Below are positions 54,114 through 62,590 of a stretch of 64,000 nucleotides of DNA, piece by piece. How positions within the stretch are numbered: the first letter of the stretch is position 1; the number at the start of each line of letters is the position of its first letter. This DNA comes from Bacteriovoracaceae bacterium (GTDB taxonomy: Bacteria > Bdellovibrionota > Bacteriovoracia > Bacteriovoracales > Bacteriovoracaceae): assembly GCA_016784965.1 (NCBI GenBank), contig JADHTQ010000002.1:89571-153570 (forward strand), written 5' to 3'. The position numbers and the translations under genes were made by a program. A model generated the notes under the pieces. That model saw nothing but the letters and a program-made list of their open reading frames with translations. It was not told the origin of the DNA and did no database searches.

Positions 54114-56729
54114 ATGTCTAAATATCTAAAAACAAATATAAAATACATCCTTGTTATCACCATCACCCTATTGCTTACAGGCACCTATAATTCCATATGT
54201 TTTGCTCAAAATGAATACAAGCAAAAAAGAAAGTTACTTGCAAAACAGATTGAAGATCTACATGAAGCCGTAAATGATAATATTTTTGATCAACAATCAA
54301 AGTGGCAAATTAAAAATAGGCAAGAAAGAGCAAGGAGCATGCAAAGAATTATAGCAAAACAAAAGATAAACCAAGAGATACCAAAGCTATGGCGCGTGCA
54401 AAGTAGGGTATTATCAATTCGCTCAACAATCCGTGACGCTGGCAGCCATAGCATAACAGCTATACCTATTTTAAAGCAAGATGTAAAAAACTTAACTTCA
54501 TTTCTAAGTGATGTAAAAAAGTCAATAGCAGATGTAAAAAAGTATCGCTTAACCATTGAAAAGTTAACAGAAGAGGCAGAACAACTAAGGTCAGAAAAAG
54601 AAAGGCAAGCCAAAGAAGATCAAAAAAGAGCGAGTGAAGTTCAACAAAAAATTAATACCACAAGACAGGCAAACAAAAATCTTAAAACACAACTGCCTTT
54701 GATAAGTGAAGAGCTAAAGAGCTTAAGGGGCAAAAGTAAGCTACTTGTTGAAACAATCACGGCTTTAACTAACAAAGGTAAGGTCCTTTCAGAACAAGCA
54801 ACGACTATCAAGAGCGATTTAAACACACAAACAACGGCCAATAAGGCATTAAAAGAAAAAACAGAACAATTGTTAGCAGATGGGAGATCAAACGGCTACA
54901 TTTCAAAAGAAGTAGAAGATAAATGGAGTAAAATGGCCAACTTAGAAATTAGTGTAACAGATACTGGTGACAATGAAGATATTTTGGAATTCGTTAGTTT
55001 TAGATCTAATATATATAATACCCTGGAACAAAGAGAAGCCACCTTAGGAGAATTACTGGCACTTTATTTAAGTGGTTACGACGGTATTATAATCGAATTT
55101 GATCATTCAAAACGAATAGACTTAACAATAAAAAAACCAGAAGTATTTTCTATTAAAAGCACAGCTAAGCAGCGTCCAACAAGTCGCTCAAGTAATAGAT
55201 TTGGAATCTTGATAAAAAAATTAAGGGCCCAAATAGAAAAACTACTCCGAAAAATTCGGCTTGCTTCTTACGAGTTGCGGTCATCAATTATTAAACTCTA
55301 TGGCGCAAAAAATAAACTACACCATAAAGAGAATGCCTGTTCAAGAAGTTTTGATAATGCAGTACGTGTTAGAAATACTCTCTACACGAGAAAACAAACT
55401 CTTAAATCACACAATAGCAAAATGCTCAAATTTCTTAAGCTAAATTTGCAGTATATGGACCTGAGCCATGAGTTTGAAGTAAAGAACATGGAGTTTGAAA
55501 AAAAAATTAGTTCCTTGACCACTAGGACCCAACAACTAGAGCAACAGTTTCAAGATTTACAAAGCGATATGAAAAAACAGCTATCTATGCATAGTGAACT
55601 TCAGCTAATTCAATCACAAATTTTAGAATCCAAGGCCATTTATGTCGAAGTGAAGACCTTTAGAGAGGATTTATCCAAGTATAGTGAAAATGTTAATCAC
55701 AAGTTTCATTCTCTGACTTATAAAGCCCGCTTCACATTTAATGATTTTAGTAATGGCGACGCCGAGGTCTTGAATATTTTAACAGAGTCATACAACCAGA
55801 TGTCCACTATTAGAGTAAAAAATAGCCGTTACTTTGAAATAAAGCTGGCACAAGTGGGAATAGAGGCAAGACAAGTCTTTAAAGCCGACATGGAATCCCA
55901 TATGGCCTCTGCTTTATCGCAGATGGCACATTACCTCAATGAATCATTATTTGATTCTTTTGCGTTAACATTAAAAGCATTACATGAAAGCCACAACTTT
56001 CAAGAGGGATTCCTGCACTCAATAGTACAAAATTTATCGTTAATGGGCCTTGACATTGAGAAGGGTGAAAGTACATCATATAAAATAGGTTCAGCACTTG
56101 GCGATGTTACTTCACTTTTAATAAGTGTCTCTGAAATCGTGCTAGGTCTATCCATCAAAGGAGGTGGAGGCATTTCTGGAGGATTTATCTCACTTTCATC
56201 AGCTGGCGCTTTAGCACCTATCGGTATGCCATTAAGCGCTACCAGTATCCTAACCGGTGCTGCAATGGCAACTCATGGCTTTGAGGGACTTAGTAACTCA
56301 ACTGACAGTATTATGGATAAACTGTCAACTGAACAGAATTTAAAGAATGTTAAAGCTGATAAAAAAATTGCTGATTCTGCACAGAAGTTGGGTATGAGAA
56401 AGGCAGATGATATAGCGGCATTTGCTAAGACTTCCAAGAAAATTAGTAAAAAGCAACTTAGACATATTAAGGGAAATTCGCGCTATCGTGGGGGTGGGTA
56501 CTTAGATAATGTTGAAAGTGCACAAAAGGTGTTAGACGGATATAAGGGCGGGAATGCAAAATTCTTAGGAAAAACAAGAGAGGGACATGTTGTAGTAAAA
56601 TTTGATGGTGTCACCGGAACAAACGTGAACCCTGGTGCTGGTTTTCCAAATCAACCAACAAATGTATTTATAATTAAAGGAACGGCTAAACCGAGTGTCG
56701 TTCCTACTAGTCCAACATGGAAACCATAA
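54114..56729 (+). CDS. Secreted coiled-coil protein with a C-terminal toxin-like module
   Basis: This 871-residue protein is counted from the ATG at 54114; a TTG two codons earlier is closer to GAGG. A signal peptide (ILVITITLLLTGTYNSICFA) is followed by a coiled coil of about 600 residues, rich in Lys, Glu and Gln. A hydrophobic Gly-rich stretch (about 675-735, LALS/GGGGISGGFISLSS/ GAMATHGFEG) resembles pretoxin regions. The last 80 residues form a compact domain (YLDNVESAQKVLDGYKGG, EGHVVVKFDGVTG, NPGAGFPNQPTNVFIIKG). A large exported stalk, a membrane-active segment and a small C-terminal domain with a downstream partner are the layout of polymorphic toxins. The activity is not identified. 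Confidence 0.65.
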   Translation: MSKYLKTNIKYILVITITLLLTGTYNSICFAQNEYKQKRKLLAKQIEDLHEAVNDNIFDQQSKWQIKNRQERARSMQRIIAKQKINQEIPKLWRVQSRVLSIRSTIRDAGSHSITAIPILKQDVKNLTSFLSDVKKSIADVKKYRLTIEKLTEEAEQLRSEKERQAKEDQKRASEVQQKINTTRQANKNLKTQLPLISEELKSLRGKSKLLVETITALTNKGKVLSEQATTIKSDLNTQTTANKALKEKTEQLLADGRSNGYISKEVEDKWSKMANLEISVTDTGDNEDILEFVSFRSNIYNTLEQREATLGELLALYLSGYDGIIIEFDHSKRIDLTIKKPEVFSIKSTAKQRPTSRSSNRFGILIKKLRAQIEKLLRKIRLASYELRSSIIKLYGAKNKLHHKENACSRSFDNAVRVRNTLYTRKQTLKSHNSKMLKFLKLNLQYMDLSHEFEVKNMEFEKKISSLTTRTQQLEQQFQDLQSDMKKQLSMHSELQLIQSQILESKAIYVEVKTFREDLSKYSENVNHKFHSLTYKARFTFNDFSNGDAEVLNILTESYNQMSTIRVKNSRYFEIKLAQVGIEARQVFKADMESHMASALSQMAHYLNESLFDSFALTLKALHESHNFQEGFLHSIVQNLSLMGLDIEKGESTSYKIGSALGDVTSLLISVSEIVLGLSIKGGGGISGGFISLSSAGALAPIGMPLSATSILTGAAMATHGFEGLSNSTDSIMDKLSTEQNLKNVKADKKIADSAQKLGMRKADDIAAFAKTSKKISKKQLRHIKGNSRYRGGGYLDNVESAQKVLDGYKGGNAKFLGKTREGHVVVKFDGVTGTNVNPGAGFPNQPTNVFIIKGTAKPSVVPTSPTWKP

Positions 56730-56738
56730 GGGGAAATT

Positions 56739-57278
56739 ATGACAACTGCCAAAGCCACGTGGCTAAAGGGTATAACTGAAAAATTAATGTCCCTTGAGGG
56801 ACAAAAGATAATAAAAGTTATTGGATGCAAAGAACCTCTTGACTGGAAAGAAGTTGATTCTGATGAAGTACCTGTGTACGACCACCCTAGTTTATCTTTC
56901 CAGCAAATAGGGTGGATTGTCTTTGAGGTTCAGAACAAAGGATTATTCAGATTGACAACAAGTCAAAATGATTCCATTTTTGGTCTATTCCTTGAGTCAA
57001 TAGAAGATGAACCTGAAATCGAATTAGATGAAAAAATAGATTTAAGCAACAAACTTTGTGGTTTGGTAAACAAAGTAAAAGTGAATGTCATAGGTGAAGA
57101 TATTGGGGAGATTCATATGACTATTGGAGATAAAGATATTCTTTTTGTTGCAGGGGAAGTTGAACTTGGTGAAGATGAAATAATAATAAGGTCAATGGAC
57201 GAATCAATTTTGTTCTTCGAGAACCCTAACGACTATAAAAAGTTGGACTTTAATAAAAGCATCCCATTCAAATTTTGA
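56739..57278 (+). CDS. Candidate immunity protein for the upstream toxin-like protein
   Basis: This 179-residue, acidic, soluble protein has no signal peptide. It begins 9 bases after the stop of the toxin-like gene, with GGGG as ribosome site, and is followed by a strong terminator, so the two form a complete transcript. Small acidic cytosolic proteins in this position are typical immunity proteins. The sequence (WKEVDSDEVPVYDHPSLS, QIGWIVFEVQ, GLFLESIEDEPEIELDE) is not assigned to a family. The call rests on position and composition. Confidence 0.55.
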   Translation: MTTAKATWLKGITEKLMSLEGQKIIKVIGCKEPLDWKEVDSDEVPVYDHPSLSFQQIGWIVFEVQNKGLFRLTTSQNDSIFGLFLESIEDEPEIELDEKIDLSNKLCGLVNKVKVNVIGEDIGEIHMTIGDKDILFVAGEVELGEDEIIIRSMDESILFFENPNDYKKLDFNKSIPFKF

Positions 57279-57301
57279 TGGTAAAATATGCTGAACTTAA
57301 G

Positions 57302-57346
57302 ACCTCGTAGGTGTCTTGGATTCTTGACACCATACGAGGTTTTTTA
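57302..57346 (+). terminator. Intrinsic terminator after the toxin/immunity pair
   Basis: CCTCGTA-GGTGTC pairs with GACACC-A-TACGAGG, a 13-base stem with one bulged A, followed by TTTTTT. It is the clearest terminator in the window and closes the two-gene unit. Confidence 0.9.
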
Positions 57347-57465
57347 TAATAAGAAAGTTGCATTAGTTATCTGAAACTGGTCTGGCACTCAATATAAATT
57401 CGGAACTATGTTCGATATTATAATATATATTTGACATTCAGTGAGGAAAATATCATTATTTGTGT

Positions 57466-58644
57466 ATGTATGAGCGACTACTAGACTTGCCTAAACACAA
57501 CAGCTTTTTTCTCTTTGGAGCAAGGGGCACGGGTAAATCCTTTTGGCTTAATAAGTGTTTTCCAAAAACATCTCAAGAAAATTTATGGATTGACCTTCTT
57601 TTACCAGAATTAGAAATTAGCTTTTCACATAACCCTTCAAAATTGATTGACCTATATACTGAAAACAAAACAGCAATTAAGCGAATTATTATTGATGAAG
57701 TTCAAAAAGTTCCAAAGCTACTTGATGTTGCTCATAAAATGATAGAAGAGTATAAGGTCAAGTTTGTCTTAACTGGCTCAAGTGCCAGAAAGCTAAAACG
57801 CGGTAATGCAAATTTACTAGCAGGAAGGGCCTTCACTTTCTCCCTATTTCCTCTGAATTATCAGGAGTTAGGAAGAGACTTTAATTTAGAATATGCATTA
57901 AATTGGGGAACTTTGGCAAAATTGTTTGATCATGAAGAAATCCTTACAAGCAAGGATCGAGAGCGATTTCTTAGAACCTATGTGCATACATATCTCAAAG
58001 AAGAAATTCTAAGTGAACAAATAGTGAGAAACCTTGATCCATTTCACCGCTTTCTAGAGGTCGCCGCCCAGATGAGCGGTGAGCCCATTAATTATTCCGC
58101 AATCTCACGAGAAGCCAAAACTGACGATAAAAATGTTGCAAGGTACTTTGACGTTTTAGTGGATACATTGATGGGTATCTACCTTCCTGCTTATCATCAA
58201 TCAGTTAGAAAACAGCAGTTGCAATCACCCAAATTTTATTTTTTTGATATTGGAGTTATTCGAGCGCTTAAGCGTGAACTTGGCAACAAACTAGCCGCTG
58301 GTACCTATGAGTATGGGAAGCTGTTTGAGCACTTTATCATCTTAGAAATCCATCGTTTAAACTTGTATTTAGAGAAAGATTTCAAGTTGTATTATTTAAA
58401 AAGCAATACGGGAAAAGAAATCGATCTCATCATTGAACGGCCTGGTCAAAAAAACATCCTAATAGAGATAAAATCAGGCGTTATACAAGACAAGAGAAAG
58501 CTATCAGGCGTTTATAGCTACTTGAAAGATTTTCCAGATGCAGATGTAATGGTGCTAAGCCAGAATACCGAAACTCTAAAGTTAGACGATAGACTGTTCA
58601 TTTATCCTTGGGAGTTGGGGATAGGAATAATTTTTAATAACTGA
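57466..58644 (+). CDS. AAA ATPase with DUF4143-type nuclease-fold C-terminus
   Basis: This 392-residue protein is counted from the ATG at 57466 (a TTG at 57460 is possible). Walker A is GARGTGKSFWL (about 20-30), Walker B is RIIIDEVQKVP, and sensor I is VLTGSSARKLKRG. After a winged-helix part the C-terminal DUF4143 region has EIDLIIERPGQKNILIEIKSG, with the D and E-x-K pattern of restriction-endonuclease folds. The family is widespread, often horizontally acquired, and of unknown biological role. It resembles the ATPase at 20525 in design but not in close sequence. It lies between a terminator and a copy of the dispersed repeat. Confidence 0.9.
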   Translation: MYERLLDLPKHNSFFLFGARGTGKSFWLNKCFPKTSQENLWIDLLLPELEISFSHNPSKLIDLYTENKTAIKRIIIDEVQKVPKLLDVAHKMIEEYKVKFVLTGSSARKLKRGNANLLAGRAFTFSLFPLNYQELGRDFNLEYALNWGTLAKLFDHEEILTSKDRERFLRTYVHTYLKEEILSEQIVRNLDPFHRFLEVAAQMSGEPINYSAISREAKTDDKNVARYFDVLVDTLMGIYLPAYHQSVRKQQLQSPKFYFFDIGVIRALKRELGNKLAAGTYEYGKLFEHFIILEIHRLNLYLEKDFKLYYLKSNTGKEIDLIIERPGQKNILIEIKSGVIQDKRKLSGVYSYLKDFPDADVMVLSQNTETLKLDDRLFIYPWELGIGIIFNN

Positions 58645-58645
58645 T

Positions 58646-58667
58646 GTGCCAGTAGACAATTACCAAA
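58646..58667. repeat. Dispersed repeat element, short copy 2
   Basis: GTGCCAGTAGAC followed by AATTACCAAAA joins the first 7 bases of copy 1 directly to its second part (AGACAATTACCAAAA). It lies immediately after the ATPase stop, as copy 1 lies immediately after umuC, and looks like an internally deleted derivative. Confidence 0.6.
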
Positions 58668-58713
58668 AACTAGTAAAATCTGCAATTTAGTCATAGAATA
58701 ACTATCTTAAACT

Positions 58714-59562
58714 ATGAGAAAACTAATCATCTTAATTCTATACTTATACTGCACTAATGCAATGTCAGCAAATGATGGGTCATCACATCAGCCAAAGAGG
58801 AAAAGGTCCTTATTTGAAATGGGATTGGGTGGACTTATTGCTGATTATCCTGACTATCCAGGAGCTGACCATAATAAACGGATCGCTATACCCTTTCCAT
58901 CGGCAACTTACAGAGGTAAGCATTTTCGAGCACAGAAGGACGAAGGAGTCAGAGGGATATTTTTAAAAAGTGATTACTTCGAACTCGATTTGAGCATTGA
59001 TGGAACTTTTGCCTCTGAGGCAAAAGATAACAAAGCAAGAAGCGAGATGCCCAATTTAGATGCAGTAATTGAATTTGGCCCCAAACTTCTCATTCATCTT
59101 AAAAAACGTAGTACTAAAAATAGACTAGAGATTTCTCTACACTTTCCGCTCCGCTATGCAATCTCAATCTCTAGCAATTTAAGTCGCTTTAACGACAGAG
59201 GTATAACGATCAATCCATTTGTCAGTTTAAAGTATGAAGGATTTTTTTTCAAAGAGGAGGCCCTTTTTCTTTCCACTCTAGGAATCAAATTTGCTTCAAA
59301 AAAATTAATGGATTACTATTATGCAGTTGACAGAAACTATGCTATCCCATCTCGACCTTTCTATCATGCCAAATCTGGTTACTTAGAAACTAGTTTAGCT
59401 GCTGCCCTCTTCTACCCTCTTAAATACAGTATCTGGTTATTTGGAGGTACTATCTGCGCCTTCCATCACAATTCCGCAAATGCAAAAAGCCCCCTTTTGG
59501 TAAAAAAAACAACTATAACTTTGGTGCTAGGTCTCTATTGGAATTTCTATAAATCAAATTAA
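58714..59562 (+). CDS. MipA/OmpV-family outer-membrane beta-barrel protein
   Basis: This 282-residue protein has a signal peptide (LIILILYLYCTNAMSA). The mature part starts with FEMGLGGLIADYPDYPGADH, the MipA/OmpV signature of a first strand followed by a Tyr-Pro-Gly segment, then PFPSATYRGKHF. Alternating amphipathic strands continue, ending in TLVLGLYWNFYKSN with an aromatic near the terminus as needed for barrel insertion. Members are outer-membrane scaffolds or antigens. It stands alone, with no partner enzyme nearby. Confidence 0.85.
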   Translation: MRKLIILILYLYCTNAMSANDGSSHQPKRKRSLFEMGLGGLIADYPDYPGADHNKRIAIPFPSATYRGKHFRAQKDEGVRGIFLKSDYFELDLSIDGTFASEAKDNKARSEMPNLDAVIEFGPKLLIHLKKRSTKNRLEISLHFPLRYAISISSNLSRFNDRGITINPFVSLKYEGFFFKEEALFLSTLGIKFASKKLMDYYYAVDRNYAIPSRPFYHAKSGYLETSLAAALFYPLKYSIWLFGGTICAFHHNSANAKSPLLVKKTTITLVLGLYWNFYKSN

Positions 59563-59649
59563 AGAGTGCTCTTGCTTCGTTGTTGTGTAGTGTGTATGAT
59601 ACATAATGGCAATTTATGATTCTTGGTGTTACCCAACGGGACTAACAAC

Positions 59650-60054
59650 ATGACCGAACAAGACATTGCAAAACTTGTAACCTATTGGCTTTCCGGCTCA
59701 GAATATGACTGGAAAACAGCTTTAAGTTTGAAAAAGAGTAAAAAATATCCTTATGCATTGTTTTTTGTACACCTTTCTTTAGAAAAATTTTTAAAGGGTA
59801 TTATTGTTAAACAAACTAAAGAACATGCACCTTTTAGCCATAATTTGGCCTACTTGTTAGGAAAAACAGACCTTGAACCTTCTCAAAAAATATTAGATGA
59901 TTTACAAAAAATCTCTGATTTCAATATGGAATCACGCTACCCAGATGAAGAGTTGGCCTTTTATCAAAGGGCCAACAATACCTTCACTGAAGAATGGTTT
60001 AAAAAAGCTGGAGAGCTTAAAAAGTGGTTAAAAAAAGAGTACGACAACAAGTAG
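59650..60054 (+). CDS. HEPN-domain protein, partner of the nucleotidyltransferase
   Basis: This 134-residue protein is counted from the ATG at 59650; a GTG at 59623 is the longer option. It is all helical, with the HEPN core WLSGSEYDWKTALSLKKSKK and YALFFVHLSLEKFLKGIIVK. An Arg-containing segment (MESRYPDEE) follows and the C-terminus is Lys-rich. HEPN proteins act as RNases or as substrates silenced by a linked nucleotidyltransferase. The next gene overlaps it by 31 bases in another frame. The pair resembles HEPN/MNT modules; a classic Rx4-6H motif is not obvious. Confidence 0.85.
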   Translation: MTEQDIAKLVTYWLSGSEYDWKTALSLKKSKKYPYALFFVHLSLEKFLKGIIVKQTKEHAPFSHNLAYLLGKTDLEPSQKILDDLQKISDFNMESRYPDEELAFYQRANNTFTEEWFKKAGELKKWLKKEYDNK

Positions 60055-60344
60055 AAAAGTTAAAAAAACTTTTAACACAGCATAATTTTGAGTATCAAAG
60101 CATAATACTATTTGGATCCTACGCTCAAGGCCTTGAGAGTAAACATAGTGATATTGACTTATGTATTGTGGTGGATAACAAAAAAAAAGAAGAAATTCCT
60201 GAACTCAGAAGTAAGCTTAATGGATTGGTCGGAATCAACGGCCTTAACATGGATATTATTGTCGCTACAATAAAAGATTATGAAAATAATCTCCTCTCTC
60301 CACTCCTCCATGAAGTTCGCAAAAAAGGTATAAAAGTTGCGTAG
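60024..60344 (+). CDS. Minimal nucleotidyltransferase (MNT) of a HEPN/MNT pair
   Basis: This 106-residue protein of the DNA polymerase beta fold has the motif IILFGSYAQG followed by SDIDLCIVVD, giving the metal-binding D-x-D. A third Asp lies in GLNMDIIVAT. It starts at GTG with GGAG 10 bases upstream, inside the end of the HEPN gene. In characterised pairs the MNT protein adds nucleotides to the HEPN protein and so neutralises it. All catalytic acids are present. Confidence 0.88.
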   Translation: MVKKRVRQQVEKLKKLLTQHNFEYQSIILFGSYAQGLESKHSDIDLCIVVDNKKKEEIPELRSKLNGLVGINGLNMDIIVATIKDYENNLLSPLLHEVRKKGIKVA

Positions 60345-60351
60345 TGCCAGA

Positions 60352-60789
60352 TTACTGATGTACCACACTGGATTTAAACCGAAGATACAACAGTCCAATT
60401 TGAACAAAGGTTTTATTATCAAAAATACACCTCTCGCTATCGATCCACTGGCCCTTAAACCAGTATTGGATAATTTGAGGGGTACCACTTAATTTTCTAC
60501 AAAGCTTATGCCCGGGCGCTCCCAGGGGAAAAAATAGATCTTTTATATAAATGCTTTTATCAAAATTATTCAACACTTTACAATTTTTATTAACACAGTT
60601 TCTGGAAACAAAATACTTTTTGTTTACTGCCTGCTCTTTTATAAAACATAAAGTCGATCGCTCTGTTTTATAGCGGGAAGAGTTGATATAACGAATCTTT
60701 GAATTTATACAACTAGGGACTGCTGCCACTGTCTCAATATATAAAAAAATATTTAATAGAATAATCTTACTCAATATACGTAACATCAA
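60352..60789 (-). CDS. Small Cys-rich secreted protein
   Basis: This 145-residue protein has a signal peptide (LRILSKIILLNIFLYIETVAA) and a mature basic region with six cysteines (SCINSK, TLCFIK, NCVNKNCKV, KLCRKL, RCIFDN), enough for three disulfides. The family is not recognised. Its first codons overlap the protease end by 23 bases on the same strand, so the two are cotranscribed and the small protein may be an inhibitor or accessory factor of the protease; that is inference. Confidence 0.65.
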   Translation of the reverse strand: MMLRILSKIILLNIFLYIETVAAVPSCINSKIRYINSSRYKTERSTLCFIKEQAVNKKYFVSRNCVNKNCKVLNNFDKSIYIKDLFFPLGAPGHKLCRKLSGTPQIIQYWFKGQWIDSERCIFDNKTFVQIGLLYLRFKSSVVHQ

Positions 60790-61930
60790 AAATTACCTTC
60801 TCTAAACGCTCTTCTGGCACCCAGATCTGACCTTCCTCACATTTAAGTTCAGGGTCATAGTAGGTACAATCTGGTCCCCATGAATTACGAATCAAATATT
60901 CACAGACACCTGTATCATCATTAAACTTTCTAGCAACAATGCTCGAAGAGTGACCTGACCTAGTTGAACCATAACCTTGTTCTCCCAAAACATATGGATA
61001 GTAACCAATACCAGTAATATCTCCATTGGATAAAATCTGATCAATCTTATCTATTGCCTTTTCTCCAAAAACAGCTTCATTGTGAATTTTAAATTGTTTT
61101 TGAATTCTATTTTTACATGATTTTTTTATCATTTTATTTGTTATATCCCGAATTTCAAGCGAGTTAACTAGTATTTCGGCCAAATCACTAACCTTAAGTC
61201 CTGGAAACAGTTGTCCAATATATTCCAAGTTTTGATCAGAGCATACCTCTTCTTCAAGAAACTTTCGAACATACTTGCTCCTTGCTTCGTGACTAAGTGG
61301 TGCTAGCAAATCTTTGAATCTAAACTGGCTAAGCCCCTTATCTAAGATAGCATTTTTTTTGGCCCATAGTTTAAAATCACCTACCAACTTTTCAATTTCG
61401 TTAAGAACCGAAATATATTCATTGGCCTTTTGTGCAAACTTAAAATCATATGATGGAAGGTCCTTCTCTAAGCAAAACCCTCTTGCCATTGCAGCTTTAA
61501 TTGCTTTATGTTCCCAACCACCTTCAATTGCACTATCGGGAATGCTTGTATCAAAGAAAAACAATGATGTTTTTGAAGTCTTCCTATGTGTACTATTATA
61601 AGCGTTGGCAATATCAGTTGCCGAAACTTCTTTTCCAAGTTTTACGCTGACAAGATCAGCTGCAGTATAGGCATAACACCATCCTATACTGTATTGACTT
61701 CTTATTTTATGCTTAACTTTTCCACCTGGTTCTTTTGTAAATAGGGGGTATTTTCTATTATCTTTTTCTGAACAAACTTTTTTTCTATTAGCAATTCTTT
61801 TTTTCCTACTTTCTGCTCTCTTTTTTCTATCAGCTTCAATTTGTGCATCTGACTTCTTTTTTTTCTCTTTCTCTAACTGCCGATTGGCCCAAAAGTTTTT
61901 GATAAAATCAAGGGCATCAGGAACTCCTTT
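60767..61930 (-). CDS. Papain-like cysteine protease, catalytic part, frameshifted from its N-terminus
   Basis: The open frame from 61930 to 60767 has no ATG, GTG or TTG until 61564, yet the essential part lies upstream of that codon. It holds a Lys/Arg-rich linker, the catalytic Cys motif YSIGWCYAYTAADLVS, the His in GYGSTRSGHSSSIVARKF and the Asn in YLIRNSWGPD, the full C1-type triad. The frame joins the upstream exported gene at an A-run: one extra A at 61928-61932 would fuse both into a protein of about 520 residues. Either a one-base deletion, a sequence error or slippage at this run explains it. Confidence 0.8.
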   Translation of the reverse strand, partial: KGVPDALDFIKNFWANRQLEKEKKKKSDAQIEADRKKRAESRKKRIANRKKVCSEKDNRKYPLFTKEPGGKVKHKIRSQYSIGWCYAYTAADLVSVKLGKEVSATDIANAYNSTHRKTSKTSLFFFDTSIPDSAIEGGWEHKAIKAAMARGFCLEKDLPSYDFKFAQKANEYISVLNEIEKLVGDFKLWAKKNAILDKGLSQFRFKDLLAPLSHEARSKYVRKFLEEEVCSDQNLEYIGQLFPGLKVSDLAEILVNSLEIRDITNKMIKKSCKNRIQKQFKIHNEAVFGEKAIDKIDQILSNGDITGIGYYPYVLGEQGYGSTRSGHSSSIVARKFNDDTGVCEYLIRNSWGPDCTYYDPELKCEEGQIWVPEERLEKVIFDVTYIE

Positions 61931-62349
61931 TTAAATACTTTATTTAACTCTTCTAGTTCTTTCTCCTCTTTAGCTGGATCACGAAACTCACTCACATCTT
62001 CAATTTTTTCCTTTAACTTCTTTTTTCTTGAAAGTAGAGAAAGCCTTATTTCTTCCTCTAGAAAATCCTGAAATTGATCACTCCTGCCAACACCTAGCCC
62101 TGCAGGTCCCCCACACTTATCCTTAATTTCCTTATTAAGCTTCTTCATTTCACTAACTAAGTCCGCCGGAGACCTCCTAAATGTATAAGCGTCACGTGTT
62201 AATAGTAACACTTTAGGGTAAATTTCTTTGTTACACCCATATTTAAAGCTACTAATTGTTACTACTTCCTCCGCAAGCAGTACCCTAATCGGACTAACTG
62301 TAATCGATAGGATTAGCAATATCTTTTGAATCATTAGTCTTGCTAGCAT
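61873..62349 (-). CDS. Signal peptide and propeptide part of the papain-like protease
   Basis: Read from the ATG at 62349, this begins with a signal peptide (MLARLMIQKILLILSITVSP, ending near LLA). A TTG frame extends to 62391 without a ribosome site. A mostly helical region with two Cys follows (YGCNKE, KDKCGGP) and a charged coiled part (RKKKLKEKIEDVSEF, EEKELEELNKVFKK). After the A-run at about 61930 the frame continues only 17 codons to a stop (FLMPLILSKTFGPIGS), while the protease frame carries on. It would direct export of the protease and could be its inhibitory propeptide. Confidence 0.65.
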   Translation of the reverse strand: MLARLMIQKILLILSITVSPIRVLLAEEVVTISSFKYGCNKEIYPKVLLLTRDAYTFRRSPADLVSEMKKLNKEIKDKCGGPAGLGVGRSDQFQDFLEEEIRLSLLSRKKKLKEKIEDVSEFRDPAKEEKELEELNKVFKKEFLMPLILSKTFGPIGS

Positions 62350-62534
62350 ACTCTTTTTCTTCTCTTTGGTTGATGAAAATAGTTTATTCAAGCTGCCACT
62401 ATAACATATTTTCCAGCAGACTTATGGCACCTTTGCCCCTATCAACCTAGTATAAGCTTAAACATTGTGTATAAAACCAAATTATATCAGAGAAGGGGTG
62501 AAACTTAAGATGTTTTAAAAATATAATGCAGAAA

Positions 62535-62560
62535 AATATAAGTATGAATATACTTATATT
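62535..62560. promoter_or_regulatory. AT-rich palindrome before the kinase-like gene
   Basis: AATATAAGTAT-GAAT-ATACTTATATT is a perfect 11-base inverted repeat with a 4-base centre, ending 19 bases before the GGAG of the next gene. It could be an operator or a leader hairpin. The rest of the 62392-62590 region shows no gene. Confidence 0.45.
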
Positions 62561-62590
62561 AATTTAAAAAATTTTAAAAGGAGATTCTTG

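Noticed and set aside
56480..56729. Assigning the toxin-like end to a named toxin family such as the type 50 toxin domain
   Set aside because: The expected terminal motif with GVHIVP is not present; only a general resemblance to toxin modules remains.
60767..61564. Protease gene starting at the TTG at 61564
   Set aside because: That start would leave out the catalytic Cys motif, which lies in the same frame upstream; the frameshift explanation fits better.
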